NCBI GenBank assembly: GCA_028065725.1
Contig: JAPTVL010000420.1
Span: forward strand, 62,001-126,000
Direction: 5' to 3'
Origin: Betaproteobacteria bacterium
GTDB taxonomy: Bacteria; Pseudomonadota; Gammaproteobacteria; Burkholderiales; Rhodocyclaceae
Length of the DNA stretch: 64,000 nucleotides
The notes beneath the pieces are model-generated. The model saw only the letters and a list, made by a program, of their open reading frames with translations. It ran no database searches and had not been told where the DNA came from. The position numbers and the translations under genes are program-made. The first letter of the stretch is position 1. Every line of letters starts with the position of its first letter. Positions 27,152-36,031 of this stretch are shown piece after piece.

Positions 27152-28237
27152 CTAGCGTTCGTCGAAGGACAGCACCACGCGCTCGGTCAGCGGATGGGCC
27201 TGGCAGGCGAGGACGAAGCCGTTGGCGACCTCGGCCTTGTCCAGCGCGAAGTTGAGCTCCATGCGGACTTCGCCCTCCATCACCTTGCAGCGGCAGGTGC
27301 CGCAGACGCCCGAGGTGCAGGAAAACGGCACTTCCAGCCCCGCCGCCGAGGCGGCGTCGAGGATGCTCGGCTGGTCCTTGCGGAAGTCGATCTCGCGCCG
27401 CATGCCGTCGCGGATGATGACCACCTTGGCCTGTTCGGCGTCGCCCGGCTGGGCTTCGTGCACCACCGCACCCACCGGCGCGCCGGCGGGAAGTGCAACG
27501 CCGAAGCGCTCGATGTGAATCGCGGCCTCGGGCACGCCGGCGGCCAGCAGCGCGGCCTCGGCCTCGTCGTTCATCTGGAAGGGGCCGCAGACATAGACAT
27601 GGTCGATAGTCGGCGCCGGCACCACGGTGGCGAGGAACTCGCCGATCTTGTCGCGATTCATCACGCCCATGTTGAGCGGCGCATCGGTCGGCTCGTCGGA
27701 AAACACGTGCTGCAGGGACAGTCGCGTCATGTAGCGGTTCTTCAGATCCTCCAGTTCTTCCTTGAACATGGTCGAGCGCAGCATGCGGTTGCCATAGATC
27801 AGCGTGAAGTTGCTCAACGGCTCGCGCGCCAGCACCGTCTTCATGATCGAGAGTATCGGCGTGATGCCGCTGCCGCCGGCGATACCGACGTGGTGACGCT
27901 TCGCCGCCGGCTCGATGGGGACGAAGAACCGTCCCTGCGGCGCCATGGCGCTGATCGTGTCGCCCGGGCGCAGGTGCTCGTTGATCCAGTTGGAGAAGGC
28001 GCCGCCCTTGACGCGGCGCACGCCGACGCGCAGCTCGCCGTCATCGACGCCGGCGCAGATCGAGTATGAGCGGCGCAGGTCCTGGCCGTCGATGCTGGCG
28101 CGCAAAGTCAGGTACTGGCCCTGGGTGAAGCCGAACACCGAGCGCAATTCGGGCGGCACCTCGAAGGAAACGATGGAGGCCTCGGCGGTGTCGGGCTCGA
28201 TGCTGCGCACGCGCAGCTCGTGAAAAAGAGTGCTCAT
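27152..28237 (-). CDS. paaE: Phenylacetyl-CoA 1,2-epoxidase, reductase subunit PaaE
   Basis: A 361-residue FNR-like reductase that feeds NADPH electrons to the PaaA diiron centre. FAD-binding RRSYSICAG, the NADPH-binding GIAGGSGITPILSI and VYVCGPFQMNDEAE, and the C-terminal plant-type 2Fe-2S motif (CTSGVCGTCRCKV, followed by the fourth Cys in LACQAHPLT) are all visible. Its ATG overlaps the paaD stop as ATGA. It is the last gene of the paaABCDE operon. A copy of the dispersed repeat (27608-27629) lies within it, where the coding strand reads VVPAPTI. Confidence 0.95.
   Translation of the reverse strand: MSTLFHELRVRSIEPDTAEASIVSFEVPPELRSVFGFTQGQYLTLRASIDGQDLRRSYSICAGVDDGELRVGVRRVKGGAFSNWINEHLRPGDTISAMAPQGRFFVPIEPAAKRHHVGIAGGSGITPILSIMKTVLAREPLSNFTLIYGNRMLRSTMFKEELEDLKNRYMTRLSLQHVFSDEPTDAPLNMGVMNRDKIGEFLATVVPAPTIDHVYVCGPFQMNDEAEAALLAAGVPEAAIHIERFGVALPAGAPVGAVVHEAQPGDAEQAKVVIIRDGMRREIDFRKDQPSILDAASAAGLEVPFSCTSGVCGTCRCKVMEGEVRMELNFALDKAEVANGFVLACQAHPLTERVVLSFDER
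27608..27629 (+). repeat. Dispersed 22-bp repeat, copy 4 (inside paaE)
   Basis: AGTCGGCGCCGGC, ACC, ACGGTG: matches the Y-containing consensus exactly. Because paaE is on the minus strand, the copy is translated as part of VVPAPT. Confidence 0.55.
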
Positions 28238-28746
28238 ATCGGTTTGAAGTGTTCGAAGGGTTCGCGGCAATCGAGGCAGCGGTGCAGCGACTTGCAGGCG
28301 GTGGAACCGAAAGCGGAAAGCCGTTCGGTGCGCGCGCTGCCGCAGCGCGGACAGGGCACGGCGGCCTGACGGCGACCGACGATGCGGATCGGCACGGCGC
28401 CGTCGGCCAGCACCGGCCCGGGCGGCGCGATGCCGTAGTCGAGCAGCTTGCGTTTGCCCTCGGCGCTGATCCAGTCGCTGCTCCAGGCCGGCGCCCGGCG
28501 CAGGGTCACGCGCGCCGGACCGAGGCCGGCGGCCGCGATGGCGTCGAGCACGCTCTGCTCGATGACTTCGGTGGCCGGGCAGCCGCTGTAGGTCGGCGTC
28601 AGCACGATCTCCAGGCCGTCGTCATGCTCGATGACTTCGCGCACCAGGCCCAGGTCGACCACCGACAGCGCCGGCACCTCGGGATCGAGCACGTCCTTAA
28701 GTGCGGTCCAGGCGCTATCCGTACGCGACGCGGCGATGACAGTCAC
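28234..28746 (-). CDS. paaD: Phenylacetyl-CoA epoxidase assembly subunit PaaD
   Basis: A 170-residue DUF59/MIP18-type protein required for an active PaaABCE complex, probably through Fe-S maturation. The N-terminal half has LKDVLDPEVPALSVVDLGLVREV and LTPTYSGCPATEVIEQ; the C-terminus has a zinc-ribbon-like set of cysteines (CPRCGSARTERLSAFGSTACKSLHRCLDC). I take GTG at 28746, which overlaps the paaC stop as GTGA; another GTG lies one codon upstream. Confidence 0.93.
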   Translation of the reverse strand: MTVIAASRTDSAWTALKDVLDPEVPALSVVDLGLVREVIEHDDGLEIVLTPTYSGCPATEVIEQSVLDAIAAAGLGPARVTLRRAPAWSSDWISAEGKRKLLDYGIAPPGPVLADGAVPIRIVGRRQAAVPCPRCGSARTERLSAFGSTACKSLHRCLDCREPFEHFKPI

Positions 28747-29516
28747 CACGCGCCACCGGGATAAGTGCGCTGCAGGTATTGCATCTCGGCCAGCAGATAA
28801 CCCATGTGCTCGCTGTGCAGGCCGCGCTTGCCGCTGCTGCGAAAAGTCGGCGCCGGCGGTACGGCGAGTTTGGCCGCGCCGAGGATTTCGCTCATCTCGG
28901 CCAGCCAGGGCTCGCGCAGTTGCGACCAGGCCGGGCCGAGGCCGGCGGCCGTGGCGGCGGCATCCACCGCATCGTCCTCGAACAGTTCGGGCGTGTAGAG
29001 CCAGACCTGGGCCAGCGCCGCTTCGCTGCGGCGGCGCGACTCTTCCGTGCTATCGCCGAGGCGTACCGCCCAGTCGGCGGCGTGCTGCTGGTGGTAGCGC
29101 GCTTCCTTGAGGGCCTTGCCGGCGATCGCGGCGAGTTCGGCATCGCTGGAATCGAGCAGACGTTCCCACATCAGCTTGAGCCAGGTGGCGAGCACGGTGT
29201 TGCGCAGCACGGTGAAGGCGAAGTCGCCGCGCGGCAGTTCGGCCAGCGTCGGGTTGCGGTAATCGATTTCGTCGCGCAGGAAGGCGAGCTGGTCTTCGTC
29301 GTAGCCCGCGCCGCTGCGTTGGCCGGCCAGCGTGAGGAGCGCACGCGACTGGCCGATCAGGTCGAGCGCCATGTTGGACAGCGCGATGTCTTCTTCGAGG
29401 ATGGGTGCGTGGCCGCACCACTCGCCAAGGCGCTGGCCGAGGATCAGGCAGGTGTCGGAGAGGCGCAACAGGTATTGGAGTTCGGGTGCGGCAGGAATAC
29501 GGATGGAAGCGACCAT
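28743..29516 (-). CDS. paaC: Phenylacetyl-CoA epoxidase structural subunit PaaC
   Basis: A 257-residue ferritin-like subunit that pairs with PaaA. APELQYLLRLSDTCLILGQRLGEWCGHAPILEEDIALSNMALDLIGQ and the C-terminal LHSEHMGYLLAEMQYLQRTYPG match the family. Between the last helices, at a poorly conserved joint, the protein reads AVPPAPTFRSSGKRG; this stretch is encoded by a copy of the dispersed repeat (28845-28866). It is separated from paaB by 11 bases. Confidence 0.95.
   Translation of the reverse strand: MVASIRIPAAPELQYLLRLSDTCLILGQRLGEWCGHAPILEEDIALSNMALDLIGQSRALLTLAGQRSGAGYDEDQLAFLRDEIDYRNPTLAELPRGDFAFTVLRNTVLATWLKLMWERLLDSSDAELAAIAGKALKEARYHQQHAADWAVRLGDSTEESRRRSEAALAQVWLYTPELFEDDAVDAAATAAGLGPAWSQLREPWLAEMSEILGAAKLAVPPAPTFRSSGKRGLHSEHMGYLLAEMQYLQRTYPGGAW
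28845..28866 (+). repeat. Dispersed 22-bp repeat, copy 5 (inside paaC)
   Basis: AGTCGGCGCCGGC, GGT, ACGGCG: exact consensus, preceded by GAAA. It is translated on the minus strand as AVPPAPTF in a variable surface segment of PaaC. Confidence 0.65.
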
Positions 29517-29527
29517 TCAGATCTCCA

Positions 29528-29818
29528 TTACATGTGGTCTACCGAATCCGGCAGCTTGTAGAAGGTGGGATGGCGGTAGACCTTGTCCTCGGCGGGATCG
29601 AAGTACATGTCCTTGTCGCTCGGATCGCTGGCGACGATCTGGTCGGAGCGCACCACCCAGACGCTGCTGCCCTCCTGGCGCCGGGTATACACGTCGCGCG
29701 CCATCTGCACCGCCATCTTCGGATCGGCGGCATGCAGGCTGCCGCAGTGCTTGTGGTCGAGTCCGGCCTTGGTGCGGACGAAGACTTCCCACAGCGGCCA
29801 TTCGTTTTCGGTGCTCAT
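29528..29818 (-). CDS. paaB: Phenylacetyl-CoA epoxidase subunit PaaB
   Basis: A 96-residue subunit needed for assembly of the PaaABCE oxygenase. It starts [43 protein letters not shown], a near-invariant family sequence, and ends in [14 protein letters not shown]. The ATG overlaps the paaA stop as ATGA, so the ratio of subunits is likely set by translational coupling. Confidence 0.97.
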   Translation of the reverse strand: MSTENEWPLWEVFVRTKAGLDHKHCGSLHAADPKMAVQMARDVYTRRQEGSSVWVVRSDQIVASDPSDKDMYFDPAEDKVYRHPTFYKLPDSVDHM

Positions 29819-30816
29819 GCTGCCTCCTTCAATTCAGATTTCCTGGCATGGGCCAGCGCGGCCTCGCGCACCCATTCGCCCTCTTCCCAGGCCTTGACCC
29901 GCGCCGCCAGGCGCTCGCGGTTGCAGGGGCCGTCGCCGCCGACCACGCGCCAGAACTCGGCCCAGTCGATGGCGCCGTAGTCCCAGTGCTGGGTTTCCTC
30001 GTTCCAGCGCAAGTCCGGGTCGGGAAATGTGACGCCGAGTACCTCGGCCTGCTGCACGGCGGCGTCGACGAACTTCTGGCGCAGGGTGTCGTTACTGACG
30101 CGCTTGATGCCCCAGCGCATGCCCTGCGCCGAGTTCGGGCTCTGGTCGTCGGGCGGGCCGAACATCATCAGGCAGGGCCACCACCAGCGATTCACCGCTT
30201 CCTGCACCATGGCCCGCTGGGCGTCGGTGCCTGCCTTCATCATCACCAGCAGGCTGTCGAAGCCCTGGCGCTGGTGGAAGCTTTCCTCGCGGCAGATGCG
30301 CACCATGGCGCGCGCGTAGGGCGCGAAGGAACAGCGGCAGATCGGCACCTGGTTCATGATCGCCGCGCCGTCGACCAGCCAGCCGATGGCGCCGACGTCG
30401 GCCCAGCTCAGGGTCGGGTAGTTGAAGATCGAGCTGTACTTGGCCTTGCCCGTATGCAGCGCGTCGAGCATCTGGTCGCGGCTGCTGCCCAGGGTCTCGG
30501 CCGCGGCGTAGAGGTAGAGGCCGTGGCCGCCCTCGTCCTGCACCTTGGCCAGCAGGATGGACTTGCGCTTGAGCGTCGGCGCGCGGGTGATCCAGTTGCC
30601 CTCGGGCAGCATGCCGACGATCTCGGAATGCGCGTGCTGGCTGATCTGGCGCAGCAAGGTCTTGCGGTAGTTCTCCGGCATCCAGTCCTTGGCCTCGATG
30701 AAGTCGCCGGCGTCGATGCGGGTGTCGAAGCGCTGCTGGAGCGCAGCCTCCTCTTCCGTGCGCAGGGCGGGCTGGCCGCCCTCCTCGCGCATGGTGTCCA
30801 TGGCTTGGGTGTACAT
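29815..30816 (-). CDS. paaA: Phenylacetyl-CoA epoxidase catalytic subunit PaaA
   Basis: The 333-residue diiron oxygenase subunit that epoxidises the ring of phenylacetyl-CoA in the aerobic hybrid pathway. Iron ligands lie in [13 protein letters not shown] (Glu, His) and [12 protein letters not shown] (Glu, His). ATG at 30816 with GAGGA upstream matches family starts (MYTQAMDT); the frame runs further upstream across the promoter. It is first in a tight five-gene operon; no paaK, paaG or paaZ is in the window. Confidence 0.97.
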   Translation of the reverse strand: MYTQAMDTMREEGGQPALRTEEEAALQQRFDTRIDAGDFIEAKDWMPENYRKTLLRQISQHAHSEIVGMLPEGNWITRAPTLKRKSILLAKVQDEGGHGLYLYAAAETLGSSRDQMLDALHTGKAKYSSIFNYPTLSWADVGAIGWLVDGAAIMNQVPICRCSFAPYARAMVRICREESFHQRQGFDSLLVMMKAGTDAQRAMVQEAVNRWWWPCLMMFGPPDDQSPNSAQGMRWGIKRVSNDTLRQKFVDAAVQQAEVLGVTFPDPDLRWNEETQHWDYGAIDWAEFWRVVGGDGPCNRERLAARVKAWEEGEWVREAALAHARKSELKEAA

Positions 30817-30874
30817 GCTGCGTCCTCGATCTCTGCTGTTGCGGGTCGCCGGCGCGCCCTGCCGGGCGGCGCTG

Positions 30875-30919
30875 ACGTGATACAATTTTTTGATTTGTTT
30901 TAATCTTAATGTATCACGT
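30875..30919. promoter_or_regulatory. Inverted repeat upstream of paaA, candidate operator
   Basis: ACGTGATACA and TGTATCACGT are perfect 10-base arms separated by 25 AT-rich bases. The site lies 59-103 bases before the paaA ATG, where a promoter should be. The regulator is not encoded next to it. Each arm may be a half-site pair, or the whole may form one looped operator. Confidence 0.6.
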
Positions 30920-30971
30920 ATCAATTGTCAAACGCAAGTGCCATGGCCGCCTCGCGCAGGTCGCGGAAAAT

Positions 30972-30993
30972 CGCCGTGTCGCCGGCGCCGACT
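30972..30993 (-). repeat. Dispersed 22-bp repeat, copy 6
   Basis: On the minus strand AGTCGGCGCCGGC, GAC, ACGGCG: exact consensus, preceded by CAAG. It is non-coding, 33 bases after the stop of the V-ATPase subunit D gene and about 155 bases before paaA. Confidence 0.7.
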
Positions 30994-31026
30994 CTTGCCG
31001 CGGTCCGCCGCGGACGCGTTGCGGCC

Positions 31027-31632
31027 TTACGAACGAGGGCGGCCGGCGCGTATCCAGAGCGCTTCCTCGCGCTCCATTTCGTCGAGGTGAACCTCGATGT
31101 CGCCGAACTCGAGGTCGAGTTCCGGCAGCACGACGTCGTGGATGGCGCAGGCGCGGCGCAGGGTGCGCCGGTATTCGCGATGCAGGCGCAGCAGATTGCC
31201 GCGCGCCGCCGCCAGCGGCACGACCGCGGCGGCCAGCGCCACGAAGGCGGCACGGCAGGCCTCGGCCTCGGGCGAGGGAAACACCGCGGCCGGCGCCGCG
31301 AGCGGGCGCCGTTCGGCCTCGGCGCGAACCAGCACGACGCCCAGCAGCGAGGAGCGCCGCAGGCGCGCCTCGACACTCGCCGTCGACGGCGCCGGATACA
31401 CCGAAAGGCCGTCGAGGCCATGGCGCAGCAGCGCGGCTTCGAGGCTGCGCCGCGCCTCGCGCTGCGCTTCCGCGAAGGCCGCGCGCAACTGGTCGTGGCG
31501 CTTGAGTTCGGCCATCATCTCGGCGGCCAGCAGCAGGCATTTCTCGTCGAGGAAGACATAGCCCTCACGCATCGCGCGGCGCTCCTCGCCCAGCGTGATG
31601 AGCCGGCTGCGGGTCGGCGATTCGCTGCTCAC
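31027..31632 (-). CDS. V/A-type ATPase central-stalk subunit D
   Basis: A 201-residue coiled-coil rotor subunit. RSRLITLGEERRAMREGYVFLDEKCLLLAAEMMAEL at the N-terminus and NLLRLHREYRRTLRRACAIHDVVLPELD near the C-terminus are the two long helices of the subunit D family. It starts with GTG overlapping the subunit B stop (GTGA). It is the last gene of the nine-gene ATPase operon. Confidence 0.88.
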   Translation of the reverse strand: MSSESPTRSRLITLGEERRAMREGYVFLDEKCLLLAAEMMAELKRHDQLRAAFAEAQREARRSLEAALLRHGLDGLSVYPAPSTASVEARLRRSSLLGVVLVRAEAERRPLAAPAAVFPSPEAEACRAAFVALAAAVVPLAAARGNLLRLHREYRRTLRRACAIHDVVLPELDLEFGDIEVHLDEMEREEALWIRAGRPRS

Positions 31633-33014
31633 CGCGCGCCTCGGAGGTGTGCCGCGATCTGCGCATCGGACAGGCGCGTCAGCTCGCCGGCAGGCAGGCC
31701 GCGCAGCAGCGCCCAGCCGACCGCCATGCTGGCTTCCAGAGTGCGCGGCGCCGCCTGGTGGATCAGCTCGCGTTCGAAGCGCGCGCCGAATTCCAAATAG
31801 CAGCGGTCGGTTTCGGCCAGTCCGTCCTCGCCGACCACACTGGCGAGCAGGCGCGCCTGTACGGCGCGCGCATGGGCGGCGTAGAGCTGGCTGGCCAGCG
31901 CCGGATGATCGGCATCGGTATAGCCCGCGCCGATGCCGCCTTTCATCAGTCGCGACAGGCTGGGCAGCACGTCGATCGGCGGCTCGATGCCGGCGCGGTC
32001 GAGGCTGCGCGACAGCACGATCTGGCCCTCGGTGATGTAGCCGGAAAGGTCGGGCACCGGATGGCCGATGTCGTCCAGCGGCATGGTCAGGATAGGCAAC
32101 TGGGTCAGCGTCCCCGGAGCGCCGCGCAGGCAGCCGGCGCGCTCGTAGAGGCTGGCCAGGTCGGAATACATGTAGCCGGGAAAGCCCTTGCGTCCCGGCA
32201 CCTCGCCCTTGGCGCCGGCCACCTCGCGCAGCGCTTCGCAGTAGTTGGTCATGTCGGTCATGATCACCAGCACGTGCTTGCCGCAGGTGAAGGCCAGGTA
32301 TTCGGCGGCGGTCAGGGCGAAGCGCGGCGTCAAGAGGCGCTGCGTGCTGGCGTCGCCGGCGAGATTGAGGAACAGCACGGCGCGCGCCAGGGCGCCGCTT
32401 TGCTCCAGGCTGCGGCGAAAGTAGTCGGCGGTGTCGTGGGCGACGCCGATGCCGGCGAAGACGATGGCGAAATCCTCGTCGCCGCCTGCGCCGCGCAGCC
32501 GCGCATGGCGCGCGATGGCCACCGCGAGGCGCTCGTGCGGCAGGCCGGGTCCGGAAAACAGCGGCAGCTTCTGGCCGCGCACCAGGCTGTTCATCAGGTC
32601 GATGGCGCTGACCCCGGTTTCGATGAAGTCGCGCGGCGTCGCGCGCGCCACCGGGTTCAGCGGCAGGCCGTCGATGCGCAGGCGGCGCTCGACCGCCGGC
32701 GGCGCTCCGCCGTCCAGCGGCCGGCCGACGCCGTCGAGGATGCGGCCGAGCAGGCCGGGGCCGAGGCCGAAGTGCAGCGGCTCGCCGATGAAGCGCACGC
32801 GCGTTGCGGCCAGGCCCAGCCCGCTCGAGGATTCCAGCAGTTCGATGGTCAGCGTGTCGAGGTCCACCGCGGCGACGCGGCCCAGCCGCACCCCGCCGTC
32901 GGCACCGACGACTTCGACGGCTTCGTTGTAGCCGACCTCGACGCTGCGGCGCAGGAACAGCAGCGGCCCTTCGAGCCGGTAGACGGAATCGGCGACGCTC
33001 AATCTAGGCCGCAT
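31629..33014 (-). CDS. V/A-type ATPase non-catalytic subunit B
   Basis: A 461-residue subunit of the A3B3 hexamer. LGRILDGVGRPLDGG, SAIDLMNSLVRGQKLPLFSGPGLPHERLAVAIARHA (no Walker A lysine, as usual for B), HVLVIMTDMTNYCEALREVA and GRKGFPGYMYSDLASLYERAG are all standard. It overlaps subunit A by 11 bases. Confidence 0.96.
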   Translation of the reverse strand: MRPRLSVADSVYRLEGPLLFLRRSVEVGYNEAVEVVGADGGVRLGRVAAVDLDTLTIELLESSSGLGLAATRVRFIGEPLHFGLGPGLLGRILDGVGRPLDGGAPPAVERRLRIDGLPLNPVARATPRDFIETGVSAIDLMNSLVRGQKLPLFSGPGLPHERLAVAIARHARLRGAGGDEDFAIVFAGIGVAHDTADYFRRSLEQSGALARAVLFLNLAGDASTQRLLTPRFALTAAEYLAFTCGKHVLVIMTDMTNYCEALREVAGAKGEVPGRKGFPGYMYSDLASLYERAGCLRGAPGTLTQLPILTMPLDDIGHPVPDLSGYITEGQIVLSRSLDRAGIEPPIDVLPSLSRLMKGGIGAGYTDADHPALASQLYAAHARAVQARLLASVVGEDGLAETDRCYLEFGARFERELIHQAAPRTLEASMAVGWALLRGLPAGELTRLSDAQIAAHLRGAR

Positions 33015-34785
33015 CGCCGGCCTCCGCTCCCAACGCCGCGAAATCGGCTTCCAGTGCGGCTTCCAGCGCGGCGAAGACTTCCGTTTCGTCTTCGCCGATC
33101 TCGTCGCCCATGCGCTGCAGCGGGCGCAGCACCGGCAGGGCGGCCACCGCCTCGGGGCTGCTGCCCTGCGCCAGCGCGCCCTCGGCGCGATCCATGAAGC
33201 GGCCGAGCAGGCGCATCATGCGCGCCTGGCGCCGCGGCCCGCAGTAGGCGTCCTTGGCCGAGTAGGCCGACTGGCGCAGGAAGGCCTCGTTGACCACCTC
33301 GGCGCACAGCAGCGTCAGCCGCTGCGGCGGCGGCAGCGCATCCTTGCCGACGATGCGCGCCATGCGTTCCAGCCGCGCCTGTTCGGCGAGCAGGGTCAGG
33401 AAGCGCCGGCGCAGCGCCTGCCAGCCTTCTTCCGCGCCGTCCGCCTGCGCGCCGAAGGTCTCGGCGAAGACGCCGGTCCACCAGCCGACCACCGTCTCGG
33501 CATCCTGCGAATACGAGCCCAGCGGCGCGATCGCGGGGTAGAAGCGGGCGCGGGCGCGGGTCACGTCGAGCGCCCAGAAGCTGCGCACGTAGCGCGTCGT
33601 GTGGCTGGTCACCGGCTCGGAAAAATCGCCTGACTGCGGGCTCACCGAACCGATCAGGGTGACCGAGCCCGACTCGCCGCCCAGCGTGCGCACGCGCGCC
33701 GCGCGCTCGTAGAACTCGGCCAGGCGGCTGCCGAGGTAGGCCGGATAGCCGCCCTCGCCGGGCAGTTCGCCGAGCCGCCCGGAGACTTCACGCAGCGCCT
33801 CGGCCCAGCGGCTCGTGGAATCCGCCATCAGCGCCACGTGCAGGCCCTGGTCGCGGAAATATTCGGCGATGGTGACGGCGCAGTAGATGCTCGCCTCGCG
33901 CGCCGCCACCGGCATGTTCGAGGTGTTGGCGACGATCACCGTGCGCTCGCGCATCGGCCGCCCGGTCCGCGCGTCGACCAGGCCGGCGATTTCCTCGACG
34001 GCGCCGGCCATCTCGTTGCCGCGTTCGCCGCAGCCCAGATAGACGATGACGTCGGCGGCGCAGGCCTTGACCAGGGCTTCGAGCAGCACCGTCTTGCCGG
34101 TGCCGAAGCCGCCGGGAATCGCCGCCTTGCCGCCGAGAGCGATCGGGAACAACGCGTCGATCACGCGCTGGCCGGTGACCAGCGGATCGGCGCTGGGCAG
34201 GCGCTGCGCCACCGGGCGCGGCATCCGCACCGGCCAGACTTCGCTCAGCGCCAGTTCGAACTCGCGGCCGTCGGCGTCGCGCAGCACGCACAGGGTTTCG
34301 TCATCGGTCCGTTCGCCGGCCGCGGCGATGCGCAGCACCTCGCCGGATTTGCCCGGCGGCACCAGGCAGCGATGCTCGCGCGCGCCGGCGACGCGGCCGA
34401 ACTCGGCGCCGGATTGCAGCACCTGTCCTTTCTGCACCACAGGGCGGAAGGCATGCAGGCGCGTCGACTCGCCGCCGACGCCGGGCGCGACGAAAACCGA
34501 ACTGCTTGCCGAAAGCGGCCGCAGCAGGCCGTCGAAGATGCCGCCCAGCAGTCCTGGCCCGAGCCGGATCGACAGCGGCAGACCGCTGCCCTCGACCTTG
34601 TCGCCCGGCCGCAGGCCGGTGGTATCCTCGTAGACCTGCGCCACCAGCAGGTCATCATGCAGGCTGACCACCTCGCCCAATAACTGGTCCGGTCCGACGC
34701 GCAGCGCCTCGCGCAGGGCGAAGGGCCCCGTGGCGCGCGCGCGCAGCACCGGGCCGCTGATCCATTCGATGCGCGCGGTGCTCAT
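33004..34785 (-). CDS. V/A-type ATPase catalytic subunit A
   Basis: A 593-residue catalytic subunit. The P-loop is GGFGTGKTVLLE, followed by YLGCGERGNEMAGAVEE, VIVANTSNMPVAAREASIYCAVTIAEYFRDQG and ADSTSRWAEALREVSGRLGE. The large non-homologous insertion typical of V/A-type A subunits (about 110-200) is present. The ATG overlaps the subunit E stop (ATGA); the longer ORF upstream is spurious. Confidence 0.96.
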   Translation of the reverse strand: MSTARIEWISGPVLRARATGPFALREALRVGPDQLLGEVVSLHDDLLVAQVYEDTTGLRPGDKVEGSGLPLSIRLGPGLLGGIFDGLLRPLSASSSVFVAPGVGGESTRLHAFRPVVQKGQVLQSGAEFGRVAGAREHRCLVPPGKSGEVLRIAAAGERTDDETLCVLRDADGREFELALSEVWPVRMPRPVAQRLPSADPLVTGQRVIDALFPIALGGKAAIPGGFGTGKTVLLEALVKACAADVIVYLGCGERGNEMAGAVEEIAGLVDARTGRPMRERTVIVANTSNMPVAAREASIYCAVTIAEYFRDQGLHVALMADSTSRWAEALREVSGRLGELPGEGGYPAYLGSRLAEFYERAARVRTLGGESGSVTLIGSVSPQSGDFSEPVTSHTTRYVRSFWALDVTRARARFYPAIAPLGSYSQDAETVVGWWTGVFAETFGAQADGAEEGWQALRRRFLTLLAEQARLERMARIVGKDALPPPQRLTLLCAEVVNEAFLRQSAYSAKDAYCGPRRQARMMRLLGRFMDRAEGALAQGSSPEAVAALPVLRPLQRMGDEIGEDETEVFAALEAALEADFAALGAEAGDAA

Positions 34786-35387
34786 GGCTGTTCGATCAAC
34801 TGCAGCAGCCGCCCGTAGACCCAGGCGCGGTCGGCCAGCAGTCCGGCCGGTGTTGCTTCCAGAAGCGCCGCTGCGGCGTGGATCTCGATACCCGCGTCGA
34901 TGCCGGGTTCGGCCTCGAAGCTCGCGCCGGCCATTCCGAGTTCGCCAATGCGCCGTTGCAGCCAAGCCTTGTCGTCGGCGTCAAGATCGGGGGCATGGCG
35001 GATGCGCCAGGCGCTGCGCGGCAGGCATTGCGCCGCGCGGACCAGGGCCTGTTCCAGCCATTGCCGGCGCCGCGCCGGGTCGTGCCAGACGGCTTGCAAC
35101 GCCGCCGGCAGCAGGGCTTCGGCGGCGGCCACGGCGAGCGCGGCCCTGCGCTGTTCGGCCCGGCGCTGTTCGGCCTCGAGTTGCGCGCGGGCGGCGGCGA
35201 TCCGCGCCGCTGCCCCGGCCCGCTCGGCCTGCAGCGCCGCGCGCAGGCGCTGGCGTCCCTCGCGCATGACCGCGGCGCGCAAGGCCTCGGCTTCGGCCCG
35301 CGCTGCGCCGAGGATTGCGGCACAGCGCGCCTCGCTGTCCCTGGCGACGACATCGAGCAGGATCGCCAGTGCGCCGGCGATGCTCAT
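34782..35387 (-). CDS. V/A-type ATPase peripheral-stalk subunit E
   Basis: A 201-residue protein with a long alanine/arginine-rich helix (residues about 10-100) and a globular C-terminal half, the expected layout of the stalk subunit E. Sequence identity to known E subunits is low, and the assignment relies on operon position between F and A. Start ATG overlaps the subunit F stop as ATGA. Confidence 0.75.
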   Translation of the reverse strand: MSIAGALAILLDVVARDSEARCAAILGAARAEAEALRAAVMREGRQRLRAALQAERAGAAARIAAARAQLEAEQRRAEQRRAALAVAAAEALLPAALQAVWHDPARRRQWLEQALVRAAQCLPRSAWRIRHAPDLDADDKAWLQRRIGELGMAGASFEAEPGIDAGIEIHAAAALLEATPAGLLADRAWVYGRLLQLIEQP

Positions 35388-35659
35388 GATGCGGCTCCCA
35401 GCAGGCGGCGCACGGCTTCCGCGCTGTCCGCGTCGTCGAGCACCATCAGCAGCGGCTGCGCGGCGGCGCGGGCATCGGCCAGGCGCGCCGCCGGCAGGCG
35501 CGCCGCACAACGGCCGCCGAGCAGCAGCAGCGTCGCCTCGTCCAGCGCGCGCGTGAATTCGGCGGCTTCGCTGCCCGCCGTCACGGCGCGCGCCTCTATG
35601 CCGGCGAGGCGGAATCCGGCTGCTTCAGCCTCACCGCCGAGAAACACGATCCGGCTCAT
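35384..35659 (-). CDS. V/A-type ATPase subunit F
   Basis: A 91-residue small subunit: MSRIVFLGGEAEAAGFRLAGIEA is the typical first strand and helix of subunit F (a Rossmann-like fold bound to the central stalk). It is 24 bases downstream of the proteolipid gene and overlaps E. Confidence 0.82.
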   Translation of the reverse strand: MSRIVFLGGEAEAAGFRLAGIEARAVTAGSEAAEFTRALDEATLLLLGGRCAARLPAARLADARAAAQPLLMVLDDADSAEAVRRLLGAAS

Positions 35660-35683
35660 GATCCTACTCCAGCGCCACGATGT

Positions 35684-36031
35684 TCATGCCAGCCGGTTGA
35701 GGATCAGGATGGACACGATCAGGCCGTAGATCGCGATACCCTCGGCGAGGCCGACCAGGATCAGCAGGCGCCCCAGCAGTTCCGGCTTCTCGGTCAGGGC
35801 GCCGACCGCGGCGGCGCCCAGCTTGCCGACCGCGAGGCCGGCGCCGAGCGAGGAAAGGCCGGTGGCCAGCGCGGCGCTGAACAGGCCGATGCCGATCGCG
35901 TTGCCGTCCAGCGCAGTCGGCGGCGGCGCGGCGGCGAGCGCCGGCGCGGCGAACAGGATGACGGTGGCGCCGGCGGCCATCACCGCGGCGAAGGCGAGCA
36001 TGGCCAGCAACAATGTCATCTTGGGTTTCAT
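35684..36031 (-). CDS. V/A-type ATPase proteolipid subunit K (c ring)
   Basis: A 115-residue hydrophobic protein. Residues about 5-34 form an additional hydrophobic N-terminal segment ending in a Pro/Ala-rich linker (a signal peptide or third helix), followed by the usual two-helix hairpin (IGIGLFSAALATGLSSLGAGLAVG and LLILVGLAEGIAIYGLIVSILIL). The ion-binding carboxylate is Glu107. The Na+-type ligands (Gln in helix 1, Thr/Gln after Glu) are absent, so proton coupling is more likely than sodium; this is inference from the motif. The start overlaps the subunit I stop (ATGA). Confidence 0.88.
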   Translation of the reverse strand: MKPKMTLLLAMLAFAAVMAAGATVILFAAPALAAAPPPTALDGNAIGIGLFSAALATGLSSLGAGLAVGKLGAAAVGALTEKPELLGRLLILVGLAEGIAIYGLIVSILILNRLA

